Shown: positions 8,251-16,797, numbered from the stretch's first letter. The stretch is 42,891 nucleotides of DNA from Candidatus Poribacteria bacterium (GCA_022828145.1 JAJEJA010000100.1:1-42891); one strand, 5' to 3'. Numbers and translations: made by a program. The notes: generated by a model not told the origin, from the sequence alone.

Positions 8251-8784
8251 TGTAAAAACATAATTGATTGGTACCGTTGATTTGACTTGTTGAAAATCTG
8301 TGTATGGATTATTAGAGGAACTCAATTTGAGTGATTTTCACGGATACTATCGTTTTTTTGCCCGTTTTGACTGAAATTTTAGAAAAAATTCATTTTTTTT
8401 CGTCCTTTGCCTCATTTTATGCACCTTTTTGGGTAAAAAAATAGGTCTTACGTTACAAAGGACGAAATGTGATCAAATGATGAAGAATTTTTCTTCACTT
8501 GCACCTTCTTAGGTCGAAACCTGTGTCTTTAATTATAGAGGGTATTACATATCGACTTGGAAGTATTGTGGAATGGACAATGAATGGGACACTTCTGTAG
8601 CGCAAACTTTTAGTTTGCGGCTCATCGGCACAAACTAAAAGTTCGTGCTACAATTCTTGAACGGACAAATTTGATGGAGTGTTAGATGAGTAGGCATATG
8701 CTGAGACAAGTGTCAAACGTGTAATTAGAGAATTAGAGAGTGAAAGAAAACCGCTAAGTAACTTTTTACAAAACAGAGGATAAT
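8251..8784. other. Intergenic region with inverted repeats
   Basis: No gene is seen. There is a 12-base perfect inverted repeat, TTTCGTCCTTTG at 8398-8409 and CAAAGGACGAAA at 8456-8467. A near-direct repeat (GCACCTTTTTGGGT at 8421, GCACCTTCTTAGGT at 8501) overlaps this area. A palindromic repeat of family B follows at 8596-8652. Confidence 0.55.
8596..8652. repeat. Palindromic repeat (family B)
   Basis: TGTAGCGCAAAC opens the element and its degenerate reverse complement closes it (TTCGTGCTACA). An internal GCAAACT-ttt-AGTTTGC hairpin lies at 8602-8618. A second copy at 39650-39706 shares both the ends and the AAACTTTTAGTTTG core. Confidence 0.75.
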
Positions 8785-9272
8785 ATGCTTCGCTACATTT
8801 TTAGATACAGATGGCTTACCTTTAGTTTCATTTTTCTGTTAGTCTTAGCTGCGCTATTCTGTGTTTGGACCTTACACGATTTAGGATCGTTCAAAAAAAG
8901 GTTGTCAATTACTGATGATATTAACCTTCAAGACGATATGTCTCAAAAGGCACAGAACAAGGTTCGTGGAGATGTACAGCAAACAAAGTCTTTTAATCTT
9001 ATGGAAAACCAGTCAGAATCTGTGGAAGATACGTCGGTTCCCACAGAGGAGACAACACCAACAACCGACACCGTTGATAACAATGTAAGTATAGACTTAG
9101 CTTCAGACACGTTAACCTCTCCTTTTGGTTTTGGTCCGTATCCTGACGTTCCTGCCGATTATCCGGTTCATGAACTACTATGGGATAATGCAACACCAGA
9201 ACATGAACTGTTGGTCAGAGTCCGCATTAAGTTATGGAAACAAGGCACGCAAACTACAGGTGCTATCTATGA

Positions 9273-9420
9273 AACTGACATACTCCCCGTGCTAAAGCAC
9301 TGGGGGTTCTTAGGTTTTATATCGGGATCATTTTTTGATTCCAAACACCTTTTACTGTTTCATCGTTCATTGCCTCTTCTCCTGAACTTTTGCGAGGTCT
9401 TACTTGAACTCCGCAGTCGT
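9273..9420 (-). ncRNA. Predicted omega-RNA (reRNA) region at the tnpB 3' end
   Basis: In TnpB elements the guide RNA scaffold is made from the 3' end of tnpB through the right end. Here that is the strand running from about 9420 down to 9273, finishing with the 9285-9305 hairpin. The 5' limit is not visible. Read-through into flanking DNA would give a guide beginning AGATAGCACCTGTAG, antisense to the host gene. Confidence 0.5.
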
Positions 9421-10519
9421 TTTTTGTCTCGGTATGCCCTACCGCGACATCTCTCAAGTTGATTGCAGCATTGACATCTCTATCTATTGAGATACCGCAA
9501 CAGCCACATTGATATGTTCTTTCTGATAGGTCTAAGTCTTGCTTTTGGTGCCCACACCTACTGCAGGTTTTTGACGACGCAAAAAACTGGTCTACTTCTT
9601 TGGGGATTATCCCGCGAGCTTCTGCTTTCGTTTTCAACATAGAAAGGAAACCACCTAACGCACTATCGGACAATGCCTTCGCTAACTTCCTATTTTTCAG
9701 CATATTGGACACTTTCAAAGTTTCAATACATATACCAGATACACGGTTGACTATATCCGTTGTCGCTTTCTGGTGCACATCGTCTCTAATACAAGCAATG
9801 CGATAATGTAAACGGGAAACCTTATCCTTTTGTTTATACCAGTTTTTAGATCCTTGGACACGTTTGCTTAACCTACATTGAAACCTTGCTAACTTCTTTT
9901 CGTATCGTTTCAAAGGTCTTGGATTCTCGTATTTACTACCATCAGAACAGGTTGCTAATGTATTTATACCTACATCAATGCCGATGACAGGGTGCGTTGA
10001 ATGCTTATCAACTGCTAGAGTGTTCTCTGTCTCAACGGTGATAGAGGCAAACCATCGGTGGGCTGTCCTTGATATAGTAATACTGCTAATCTTACCTTCA
10101 AAACGAAGTCCTTCAAACATCTTTATCCAGCCAACTTTCGGTAATCTGATACGCTTGCCTTTTATTTCTGTTGATTGATTGGTAGATGAAAAGGAATCTC
10201 TGATACCTTTCTTCTTAAATCTTGGAAACCTTGCTAACTTCTTGACCCAGTTCGTTATCGCTGCACCTAAATGCTTATAGATACTTTGCTGTGAAACAAC
10301 CTGATCCATATCAGCAGTCCAAGCATATTCTTTCTTGTAGACATTGAACCTTGCGTCTAACTCGCCAGCAGATAGATATTCACCTGTTTCGGCACGGTGT
10401 TTTTTGAAATCTGCTAACGCTTGATTATACGCAAAGCGGGCATAGCCACACTGCTGTGCAAACCATTTACGCTGTTTATTGTTAGGGTCTAATGCGATTT
10501 TATGGGTCCTTTTAGGCAT
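9317..10519 (-). CDS. tnpB: TnpB RNA-guided nuclease
   Basis: From the chosen start (ATG with GGGAG six bases upstream, beginning MPKRTHKIALDPNN) the protein is 400 aa. An upstream in-frame ATG at 10579 lacks a ribosome binding site. TnpB is the ancestor of Cas12, a guide-RNA-directed DNA endonuclease that favours retention of its element. The N-terminal helical/WED region is followed by the split RuvC nuclease: D182 in GIDVGINTLAT, E266 in CIETLKV and D348 in the DRDVNAAINL motif. The zinc finger between has C319, C322, C338 and C341. All catalytic residues are present, so the enzyme looks active. It faces opposite to the interrupted host gene. Confidence 0.95.
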   Translation of the reverse strand: MPKRTHKIALDPNNKQRKWFAQQCGYARFAYNQALADFKKHRAETGEYLSAGELDARFNVYKKEYAWTADMDQVVSQQSIYKHLGAAITNWVKKLARFPRFKKKGIRDSFSSTNQSTEIKGKRIRLPKVGWIKMFEGLRFEGKISSITISRTAHRWFASITVETENTLAVDKHSTHPVIGIDVGINTLATCSDGSKYENPRPLKRYEKKLARFQCRLSKRVQGSKNWYKQKDKVSRLHYRIACIRDDVHQKATTDIVNRVSGICIETLKVSNMLKNRKLAKALSDSALGGFLSMLKTKAEARGIIPKEVDQFFASSKTCSRCGHQKQDLDLSERTYQCGCCGISIDRDVNAAINLRDVAVGHTETKNDCGVQVRPRKSSGEEAMNDETVKGVWNQKMIPI

Positions 10520-10979
10520 ATCTGACTCCCATACGGTGCTGACTGCCATTCGTGTGGTAGGCACACTAACAACTATCACTGAGGCAGTTTCATTAGTATA
10601 TCACACTGTATTCCTTATGTCAAACTGTTTGGTCTCCGTGTCTCCGTGTCTACATCACCGAGCTAAAGCTTCGGTGTCTTGACACGGGGGAATGATAATA
10701 ATGGTCTCATTTATCCATCTATTCCAGGTGTAATTTACGTGAAATGGCGTTACATTAAAGAAGGGGACCCAGATTTAGTAGGTCGAAGGTATGCCGCAAG
10801 AGTCTTGGGTAACGGAGCAACGGCTAAAAAGTGGAAATCTTCATACCTCATTGACGGTATGTTTGAACCCACAGACGTAAAAGTTGATACTGAGACATCA
10901 GGTATAAAAGTTTATGAGTTTCCAAATGGGGGTATAAACCCCTACCAATTCCTCGATTTACAGAGGTAAGGAGAATAAA

Positions 10980-11695
10980 ATGAAACTGTCAAATGTTTTT
11001 TTACTGTTTTTCTTTTTAGGAATCATTTTTGTTGGTGTTGTTAATGATATCCTAGCATATACAGTCGACACCGATTCACCCTATTCTGTCGTAGTAGATG
11101 GTTATCGATATGGTGGAGTTGATGATAGATTACATGTTAATTTGTTTGCATGTGCTGAATGTACTACTGTCTTTGGTGTAAACGGTGAATACGAATTACA
11201 ACACATTATAGGTGGAAACTATATTAAAAGACGCACACAGAGAGACAAATTTTTGGCAAGTGAACTTGATCCTGTGTGGGGTTATATTGATGGTGAGTTT
11301 TACGATTATATAAGTACTTTAAGTCATTTTGAAGAAGATGCCTGCCAAACTAATGCATTTTCATCGTCAGTGTTACATTACCACAAGTGGGTATATCTTC
11401 AACGGATTCAGATGATTCTGCTTCTACTGGCGAAACACATGAGTACAGACTTATCACAGATACACCCTTTTATTGGGTGGGTTGGTATGTAAAGGCACCC
11501 TGGGAGACAAGCGAAAGGGGAAGTTTTATAACTGATGAACTTGGAGATGGAACCAAAACTGAATCAACATTCAGTTACGCGTTTCCAAGCGGTAGCATGC
11601 ATACCGGCGATTTTTTGATAACAGCGGTCATCTATCGATGGTCAGATATGTCACAGTATGAGGAGACATATACTGAAACTGTGTCGTTAGAATAA
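10980..11695 (+). pseudogene. Secreted protein gene with a one-base frameshift
   Basis: Translation starts at ATG 10980 after AAGGAG. A signal peptide (LFFFLGIIFVGVV...ILA) precedes YTVDTDSPYSVVVDGYRYGGVDD. The frame runs on to 11490 but loses coding character after about 11360. The true continuation lies one base earlier, ending at 11695. Restoring a single T in the TTTT run at 11358-11361 gives ...QTNAFFIVSVTLPQVGISSTDSDDSASTG..., one protein of about 238 aa. The C-terminal half (WVGWYVKAPWETSERGSF...) looks like an extracellular beta-sandwich. The family is not recognised. It is either a recent pseudogene or an assembly or sequencing error in a homopolymer. It follows the interrupted gene by ten bases. 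Confidence 0.75.
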
Positions 11696-11731
11696 GAAAC
11701 CGTGTCATAATTATCCTTGTGAATAACAACA

Positions 11732-11764
11732 GACAGGTATCCTTGTGGTTACCTGTCTTCTCTT
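11732..11764 (+). terminator. Probable rho-independent terminator
   Basis: GACAGGTA (11732-11739) pairs with TACCTGTC (11750-11757) across a ten-base loop, followed by a T-rich stretch (TTCTCTTT). It is 37 bases after the end of the frameshifted gene. Confidence 0.6.
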
Positions 11765-11810
11765 TATCTATCAAGTGAGATCGCATCTATATTGTCTTAT
11801 CAGAAAAAAG

Positions 11811-11839
11811 TTGACAGGTAAAATGAAAGACCTTAGAAT
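11811..11839 (+). promoter_or_regulatory. Sigma-70 promoter of the WD40 gene
   Basis: A consensus TTGACA (11811-11816) and TAGAAT (11834-11839, 5 of 6) are separated by 17 bases. The gene starts 88 bases downstream. Confidence 0.7.
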
Positions 11840-11927
11840 AATTAAGAAGAACCTTGCATTGATAATAAGAAATACTTTCCCATTCATATAAAAAGCATTT
11901 AGAACAACACTAAAGGAGTCCTAACCG

Positions 11928-12962
11928 ATGAAAAATAGATTGTTTTCAATATTGATATTACTGTTGATTTCACTCCCATTTTTGAACTGCGGTCTTCCAC
12001 CAAGTTCAATGGAGTATCCGCTGGATGATCCACAGCAAGGAGATTTCCACGATGGCACGGAAGTGAGTGTCGGGAAGACCCGTATCAGGGATATAAAGTT
12101 TTCTCCAGATGGCACCCGTTTCGTGGTTGCGACTACCAAGGGAATTCTGCTCTATGATACACAAACTTATGACAAACCTAACCTGCTCAAAGGACATAAT
12201 GGTCGGGCATGGAGCGTGTCGTTTAGTCCGGACGGAACCATGCTTGCAAGTGCTAGTACGTACTTTACCAATCAACTACTGAATGTAAACACAGGACAAC
12301 TTATTCAAACGATCAAGAGATGGAAGGGATCAGCGGTCTCTGGAGTATTGTTTAGTCCGGATGGAAATATGCTCGCAAGTTGGAACTCGGAAAGGATCCT
12401 CCATCTGTTCAATGTGGATACAGGTAAACGTCAACAGACATTTTCTGGGTTTGCGAATCGACGTAATAGAAGTGTAGCGTTTAGTCCAGATGGCAGGATT
12501 ATTGCTGCAGGATGTGATAATATCATTCGGCTGTGGGATGTGAATACAGGACAACTCATCCAAACAATTAAAGGCCATACGGAGGAAGTCTGGTCCGTGA
12601 CATTCAGTCCAGATGGGAAAACACTCGCAAGTGGAGATAGAGATTTAAGTATTCGTCTGTGGGATGTGAACTCAGGACAACAAATTAAAACATTCAGTAG
12701 ATCTGTACATGGTCAACTCTTTGGTGTGACATTTAGTCCGGATGGAAAGATTATTGCTTGTCATAGTGGATACGCTATTATCTTGTGGGATGTGAACACA
12801 GGACAACAACTCCGCATACTTTCAAAACAGATGAGTGGCTATGGTATACATCTTGTAGAGTTCAATCCGGATGGTAGGACGATCGCAAGTTGCGGTTCAG
12901 GTGAAGTACATCTTTGGGATGTGAACACAGGACAACACATCAAAACAATCATAAGTCGTTAA
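11928..12962 (+). CDS. WD40-repeat protein, seven-bladed propeller, exported
   Basis: This 344-aa protein has a hydrophobic signal peptide (residues 4-20) ending at C21 in FLNCG. The lipobox is atypical because -1 is asparagine, so either a lipoprotein or a simple secreted protein. Seven repeats each carry an FSPDG-type core (SPDGTRF, SPDGTML, SPDGNML, SPDGRII, SPDGKTL, SPDGKII, NPDGRTI). Most end with LWDVNTGQ, matching one seven-bladed beta-propeller. These propellers bind proteins and have no catalysis. Repeats 4-7 are very alike, a sign of recent internal duplication. The start follows AAAGGAG. It is preceded by its own promoter and a terminator, so it is a separate unit. Confidence 0.9.
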   Translation: MKNRLFSILILLLISLPFLNCGLPPSSMEYPLDDPQQGDFHDGTEVSVGKTRIRDIKFSPDGTRFVVATTKGILLYDTQTYDKPNLLKGHNGRAWSVSFSPDGTMLASASTYFTNQLLNVNTGQLIQTIKRWKGSAVSGVLFSPDGNMLASWNSERILHLFNVDTGKRQQTFSGFANRRNRSVAFSPDGRIIAAGCDNIIRLWDVNTGQLIQTIKGHTEEVWSVTFSPDGKTLASGDRDLSIRLWDVNSGQQIKTFSRSVHGQLFGVTFSPDGKIIACHSGYAIILWDVNTGQQLRILSKQMSGYGIHLVEFNPDGRTIASCGSGEVHLWDVNTGQHIKTIISR

Positions 12963-13112
12963 TGATGCTGTCACGCTACGACATATTGAAGTATCAATTT
13001 ATAATAGCGGATTTACCTTCTTCTAATGCATCTGTTTGCACACATGTCTATCCATTTTTTAGAACTATATTCTAAACTGCCTGTTACTATGTTCTTTGTA
13101 AGGAGAAAAACC

Positions 13113-14228
13113 GTGAAATATATGAAATATTGTCTGTTGATTACTCTGGTTCTCATAACAATACTGCAAATCGGCTGTTTATCTGGTGGTGTAATGCACA
13201 GTGCAGAGAAATTAGTCGATGCCAAGGATTACAGTGGTGCAATAGAAGTTTACCAAAGCATAATTAATACCAAACCCGGTACTGCTAATGCACGTAAAGC
13301 ACAACTCGCTATCGGTAAACTCTACATTGAAGACATGAATCAACCTGATAAAGGGATTGATGTTTATGAAGCGGTTATTGCTGAAACACCCACTAGTGAT
13401 GAAGCTGCTGAGGCACGATATCGCCTCGGAATCCACAGTTTTCACAAACAAGATTATGACACTGCACAACTCCATTTTGAAATCATCGTCAACCAATTTT
13501 CACATCTGGAATTGAGTCAGAATGCACACCTCATGTTAGCAAAGAGCTTTGAGAAAGCAGAGAAATTTGAACACGCTGTAGAAGTTTATGATAACTTTGC
13601 GAATCGTTACCCACAGAGTAAACGCGCACCCCAGGTACTCAAGAATAAAGCGCAGATACAACGCGAACTCCTTAAAGATGTTAATGGTGCAATACAGACC
13701 CTTCAGTTGTTAATCAGAAAATACAATAAATCTAAAGGGGCAGAATCATACATTAAAGACGCCAAAAAAGTACTAATGGAAGCCAATCTCTCTCCCTTTG
13801 GTTTCGGTGCTTATCCTGAAGCCCCTGTAGATTATCCATTTCAGGATCGCCTTTGGGATAATGACACACCAGAGCATGAATTGTTAGTCCGACTCCGAAT
13901 AAAACTATGGAAACAAGGCATCAAGACGAAGGGTGCGAGTTATGGTGAGAATGGTCTCGTCTACCCGACTATATCTGGTGTGATTTACGTGAAATGGGTT
14001 ACCATTGAGGAAGGAGACCCAAAATTAGTAGGACGACGGTATCCGGGACGGGTAATGGGTGATGGAGAAACCGCTAAAAAGTGGTTTTCTTTATATCTTG
14101 ATAAACAACGTTTTGAACGCACAGACATAAAAAATGACCCAAAAGTGTCAGGTATTACGGTTTATGAACTTCCCGATGGTGGTATAGATCCTTACAAATT
14201 CCTTGATTTACCGAAGTATAGAGAATAA
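13113..14228 (+). CDS. TPR lipoprotein with a C-terminal SPFGFG domain
   Basis: The start is taken as GTG 13113, seven bases after AAGGAG, giving 371 aa; an upstream ATG at 13026 has no ribosome binding site. The signal peptide ends in a good lipobox (LQIGC), so it is predicted to be a membrane lipoprotein. About residues 30-220 form tetratricopeptide repeats of the YbgF/BamD type (DAKDYSGAIEVYQSIIN, AEARYRLGIHSFHKQDYDTAQLHFEIIV, HAVEVYDNFANRYPQSKRA). The last roughly 130 residues, from SPFGFGAYPEAP to KFLDLPKYRE, form a separate domain. It is also found in the gene split by the TnpB element. Other proteins with such TPRs are scaffolds for envelope complexes; the C-terminal domain has no function I can name. 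Confidence 0.85.
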   Translation: MKYMKYCLLITLVLITILQIGCLSGGVMHSAEKLVDAKDYSGAIEVYQSIINTKPGTANARKAQLAIGKLYIEDMNQPDKGIDVYEAVIAETPTSDEAAEARYRLGIHSFHKQDYDTAQLHFEIIVNQFSHLELSQNAHLMLAKSFEKAEKFEHAVEVYDNFANRYPQSKRAPQVLKNKAQIQRELLKDVNGAIQTLQLLIRKYNKSKGAESYIKDAKKVLMEANLSPFGFGAYPEAPVDYPFQDRLWDNDTPEHELLVRLRIKLWKQGIKTKGASYGENGLVYPTISGVIYVKWVTIEEGDPKLVGRRYPGRVMGDGETAKKWFSLYLDKQRFERTDIKNDPKVSGITVYELPDGGIDPYKFLDLPKYRE

Positions 14229-14301
14229 AATGTGAGTATGGCAAATATCTCAACTGATATTTCTCAAAAGTTGTCTAATCTCAATAACGGAATACCAAAC
14301 T

Positions 14302-15270
14302 TCACACCAAATGAACAGGATCCCCTGTTTCAAGAGATTGATTTGCTGCTATTGACAGTATAGCAGTTTTTGCAGCATCAGGATACGGTGAACGAATTGC
14401 ACTTCCATCACCTGTGCGGACAGCCTCAATAAAGGTACTATCCATATCAATTGTACAATTATTTTCAGGTTTCCACTCAGTCTTCTCTTCAGATGTAGAT
14501 AGCACAACCGCACGTCGTAAGTGATACTCAATGGAACCGTCTTCACAGAAAATGTCTAACCCAGAACGTCTGAGGCCACTGGTTGTAAAGCATGCAGAAA
14601 ACATGATACCAAACACACCACTTTCAAATTGTAGAGAAACTGCAGATGCTTCTTCTATATCATAGTCAGTATTCGGAATCAGGTCATATCTTGCGACAGC
14701 ATATACAGTTTTGACTTCACCAAATAGATAACGTGCCATGTCAAATTCATGTGTCGTTTGCTCCATGAGTTGTCCACCGGATTTTGCCTTTTCACGCCAC
14801 CACCCACCGGGCATACCACCCATCCAATATCCCATAAAGAAACCGACACGGCGAGAAGCAAGAAGTTCCTGCGCTTGATCAATTATATCAAGATACCGTT
14901 CCTGATACCCACATGCAGTGATGATTCCCTTATCCTCAATTTCGGCAGCGATTTCTTTTGCATCGTCAGCATCCATGTGGACAGGTTTTTCAACAAACAT
15001 CGGTAGACCTGCAGCGATGACCGCCTTTTCAGGCGGACCGTGTGCAAATGGGGGTATTGAAATATAGACGGCATCCAATTCCTCTTTTGCAAGCATTTCA
15101 TTATAGTCTGCATAAGCCTTTCCTCCGTACTGTTGAACAGCACGTTCGGCTTTCTCAACTACAATATCACAGAAGGCGACGAAATTGCTACCGCCAATTT
15201 GGGTTAGTTCGCGTAGATGGCGGTTCATATTTCCGCCTGTACCGATGAATCCTAATCTAACATCTGACAT
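14302..15270 (-). CDS. Gfo/Idh/MocA family NAD(P)-dependent oxidoreductase
   Basis: The protein is 322 aa starting MSDVRLGFIGTGGNMNRHL, where AAGGAG lies five bases before the ATG; a longer frame reaching 15330 lacks this. The Rossmann motif GTGGNM (10-15) binds NAD(P). EKP at 94-96 is the family's conserved lysine-containing signature. The later block THEFDMARYLFGEV holds the catalytic histidine. Members oxidise or epimerise sugars and inositols in the cytoplasm, and the exact substrate is open. It lies 162 bases downstream of a medium-chain dehydrogenase on the same strand, with repeats in between. It converges on the TPR lipoprotein gene. Confidence 0.92.
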   Translation of the reverse strand: MSDVRLGFIGTGGNMNRHLRELTQIGGSNFVAFCDIVVEKAERAVQQYGGKAYADYNEMLAKEELDAVYISIPPFAHGPPEKAVIAAGLPMFVEKPVHMDADDAKEIAAEIEDKGIITACGYQERYLDIIDQAQELLASRRVGFFMGYWMGGMPGGWWREKAKSGGQLMEQTTHEFDMARYLFGEVKTVYAVARYDLIPNTDYDIEEASAVSLQFESGVFGIMFSACFTTSGLRRSGLDIFCEDGSIEYHLRRAVVLSTSEEKTEWKPENNCTIDMDSTFIEAVRTGDGSAIRSPYPDAAKTAILSIAANQSLETGDPVHLV

Positions 15271-15284
15271 ATTGACTCCTTTAC

Positions 15285-15406
15285 AAATACACGCACACAA
15301 TCTAACAGAATGTGCTACAAAGATGCACAATCAAGGGTGAATGTGGCAGAATACGCGTTTGGTATTCTGCATTAAATACACGCACAATCTAACAGAATGT
15401 ACTACA
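15285..15406. repeat. Two copies of a short dispersed repeat flanking a hairpin
   Basis: AATCTAACAGAATGTGCTACA lies near 15299 and a copy with one change near 15386, both preceded by AAATACACGCAC. A third copy is at 39580-39605. Between them GCAGAATAC (15346-15354) pairs perfectly with GTATTCTGC (15362-15370), a possible terminator or REP hairpin for the dehydrogenase transcript. Confidence 0.7.
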
Positions 15407-15432
15407 GAAATGTCTAATAAATTACGTTGATT

Positions 15433-16380
15433 TTACCATTCAAATACTGTTCCGAGCAATCGCATCGGTTCATCACGTAACCAGCGATAAATCTCGGACA
15501 CTTCATTGAGACTCACTCTATGACGAATCAGTGGAGCGATTTTAATTGAACCTTGCCGTAGAAACCGACAAAGATTATCCAGATCACCACGATTAAAATG
15601 ACTACAATGTAGGATACTAATTTCCTTGAATTGTGCTATGTTAAAGGTATAATTGACATCAAACCGGCCTGCTACTAATAGCAACCGTCCGCGGTTCTTA
15701 CATGCCCGTATCATGGGTGTAACAAGGTCGGTCGCACCAGCAAAATCCATGACAATATCAAATCCCCCTTCATGGATTTGTGTGTTCCACGCGTCTCCAC
15801 CGGTGTTGAGTATCTGTTCAGCGACACCGATTTTCCGTGCCTCTTCTAATCGGGATTCCTCTATGTCGCATACTGAAACCCGTGCACCCATCGCATAAGC
15901 AATCTGTGAAGCAAAAATACCGATACAACCTTGTCCAACGATGAGAACTTTCTCGCCGATACGCGGATCAACACGTCGACAACAGTGCATTGCCACACCT
16001 GCTATACCAAATAACGCAGCTTCTGCTGGATCAACATCTTCAGGGAGTCTTAGCAGTAATCCATTCTCGGCAATCGTGAACTTTTCAACATGATCTACAC
16101 TTGCATAAACCAGATCTCCAACTTGAAGATGTGCTACATCCGGACCGGTTTCAATGACACGGCCTACATTCTGATATCCGCCTCCGCTTGGTAAGTTTTC
16201 ATCAGAAGGCGCATAGTTGCCACCAATCAACTGATTACGTTCTGTGCCGTTGGTAAGACCGGTAAAGACGGTTTTGCATAGAACTTCGTTTCGGACAGGA
16301 GATGGGGGCTCTTTCCAATCGTATACGAGGGTTTTTTCGCGTTGTTTATCGGGCAATAATTTGATGACAAGTGCTTTCAA
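15433..16380 (-). CDS. Medium-chain (MDR) alcohol dehydrogenase-like oxidoreductase
   Basis: This 315-aa protein has the N-terminal GroES-like domain and C-terminal Rossmann domain of MDR enzymes. GQGCIG at 149-154 is the dinucleotide loop, and the acidic residue after strand 2 (CDIEESR, D172) suggests NAD rather than NADP. The N-terminal TGLTNGTERNQLIGG resembles the GTE motif of the bacteriochlorophyllide dehydrogenase/BchC-like branch. The classical GHE and four-cysteine zinc motifs are absent, so structural zinc is unlikely. It lies upstream of the Gfo/Idh/MocA gene. The pair may oxidise a sugar or polyol in two steps, but that is inference. Confidence 0.85.
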   Translation of the reverse strand: MKALVIKLLPDKQREKTLVYDWKEPPSPVRNEVLCKTVFTGLTNGTERNQLIGGNYAPSDENLPSGGGYQNVGRVIETGPDVAHLQVGDLVYASVDHVEKFTIAENGLLLRLPEDVDPAEAALFGIAGVAMHCCRRVDPRIGEKVLIVGQGCIGIFASQIAYAMGARVSVCDIEESRLEEARKIGVAEQILNTGGDAWNTQIHEGGFDIVMDFAGATDLVTPMIRACKNRGRLLLVAGRFDVNYTFNIAQFKEISILHCSHFNRGDLDNLCRFLRQGSIKIAPLIRHRVSLNEVSEIYRWLRDEPMRLLGTVFEW

Positions 16381-16622
16381 GGATTAATTCGCTCCAGCAA
16401 TACTATTGCAGGTATAGTTTATTATCTTCATTATTATTAACTTACCTTATTTTTTCTTATTTGTCAAGTATTTCATGGAGATTAGAATGTGTAAGTTTAG
16501 TGTAGAAACACATGAGTAAAGCTCTTGTAAAATGCCAAGCCCCAGAGGGGCGAAAGGTGTATAGTAAACGTTGAAATTAACATAGTAAGCCCCAGAGGGG
16601 CGAAAGGTATGCAAAAATAGAC
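16381..16622. repeat. Intergenic region with two GCCCC-GGGGC repeats
   Basis: GCCCCAGAGGGGCGAAAGG occurs at 16539-16557 and again at 16589-16607 in the same orientation, each preceded by AA. The core GCCCC-aga-GGGGC is a hairpin. No gene is present between the divergent dehydrogenase and transporter genes. Confidence 0.75.
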
Positions 16623-16651
16623 TTGACAAATCTCAAAATTGGTTGTAATAT
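16623..16651 (+). promoter_or_regulatory. Sigma-70 promoter of the iron transporter operon
   Basis: Consensus TTGACA (16623-16628) and TAATAT (16646-16651) are 17 bases apart. The start codon is about 145 bases downstream, leaving a long leader. No Fur box was identified by eye. Confidence 0.55.
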
Positions 16652-16797
16652 ATTCAACAGAGTCAATAGTGAGGAAAAAGGCAATAATGAGGAACGAAGA
16701 TAAAGTTAGGTAATATGAAAATGAGTCTCAATATCATGGCAGAAGCATTTAGGGTGTTGTTATGGTAAACTTACAAACTCAAGAAAGGGAGAAAAGT

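Larger units (their letters stand above)
9269..10691 (-). mobile_element. IS200/IS605-type element carrying only tnpB (IS1341-like)
   Basis: The 1423-base element holds tnpB but no tnpA, so it needs a transposase in trans. Each end carries a subterminal imperfect hairpin: CCCC-GTGC-TAAA-GCAC-t-GGGG at 9285-9305 (right end) and CACCGA...TCGGTG at 10656-10676 (left end). There are no inverted terminal repeats, as expected for this family. ATGA occurs at both junctions (9269-9272 and 10692-10695). On the element's own strand this is TCAT, consistent with insertion 3' of a TCAT-ending target and a right end that also terminates in TCAT. Boundaries are uncertain by up to four bases because of this shared tetranucleotide. 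Confidence 0.85.
8785..10969 (+). pseudogene. Membrane-anchored protein split by a TnpB-type insertion element
   Basis: The host gene runs 8785-9272 and resumes at 10696-10969. Removing 1423 bases between two ATGA copies restores one uninterrupted frame of 253 aa. The N-terminus has one membrane segment (FSFIFLLVLAALFCVWTL, about 12-29) as a signal anchor. A Thr/Glu/Ser-rich linker follows. The C-terminal domain begins SPFGFGPYPDVPADYP and contains LWDNATPEHELLVRVRIKLWKQG. This domain is clearly homologous to the C-terminus of the TPR lipoprotein ending at 14228: the junction GAIYDNNGLIYP aligns without gaps to GASYGENGLVYP there. The family is not recognised. The start ATG follows ACAGAGGATAAT. 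As it stands the protein is truncated after residue 162. A frameshifted gene follows ten bases after the stop, probably in the same operon. Confidence 0.85.

Noticed and set aside
10679..10968. Independent 96-aa gene after the TnpB element
   Set aside because: It is the 3' part of the interrupted gene; its apparent start lies inside the element end.
11387..11695. Separate 102-aa gene starting at 11387
   Set aside because: It continues the upstream protein after a one-base shift and its ATG has no ribosome binding site.
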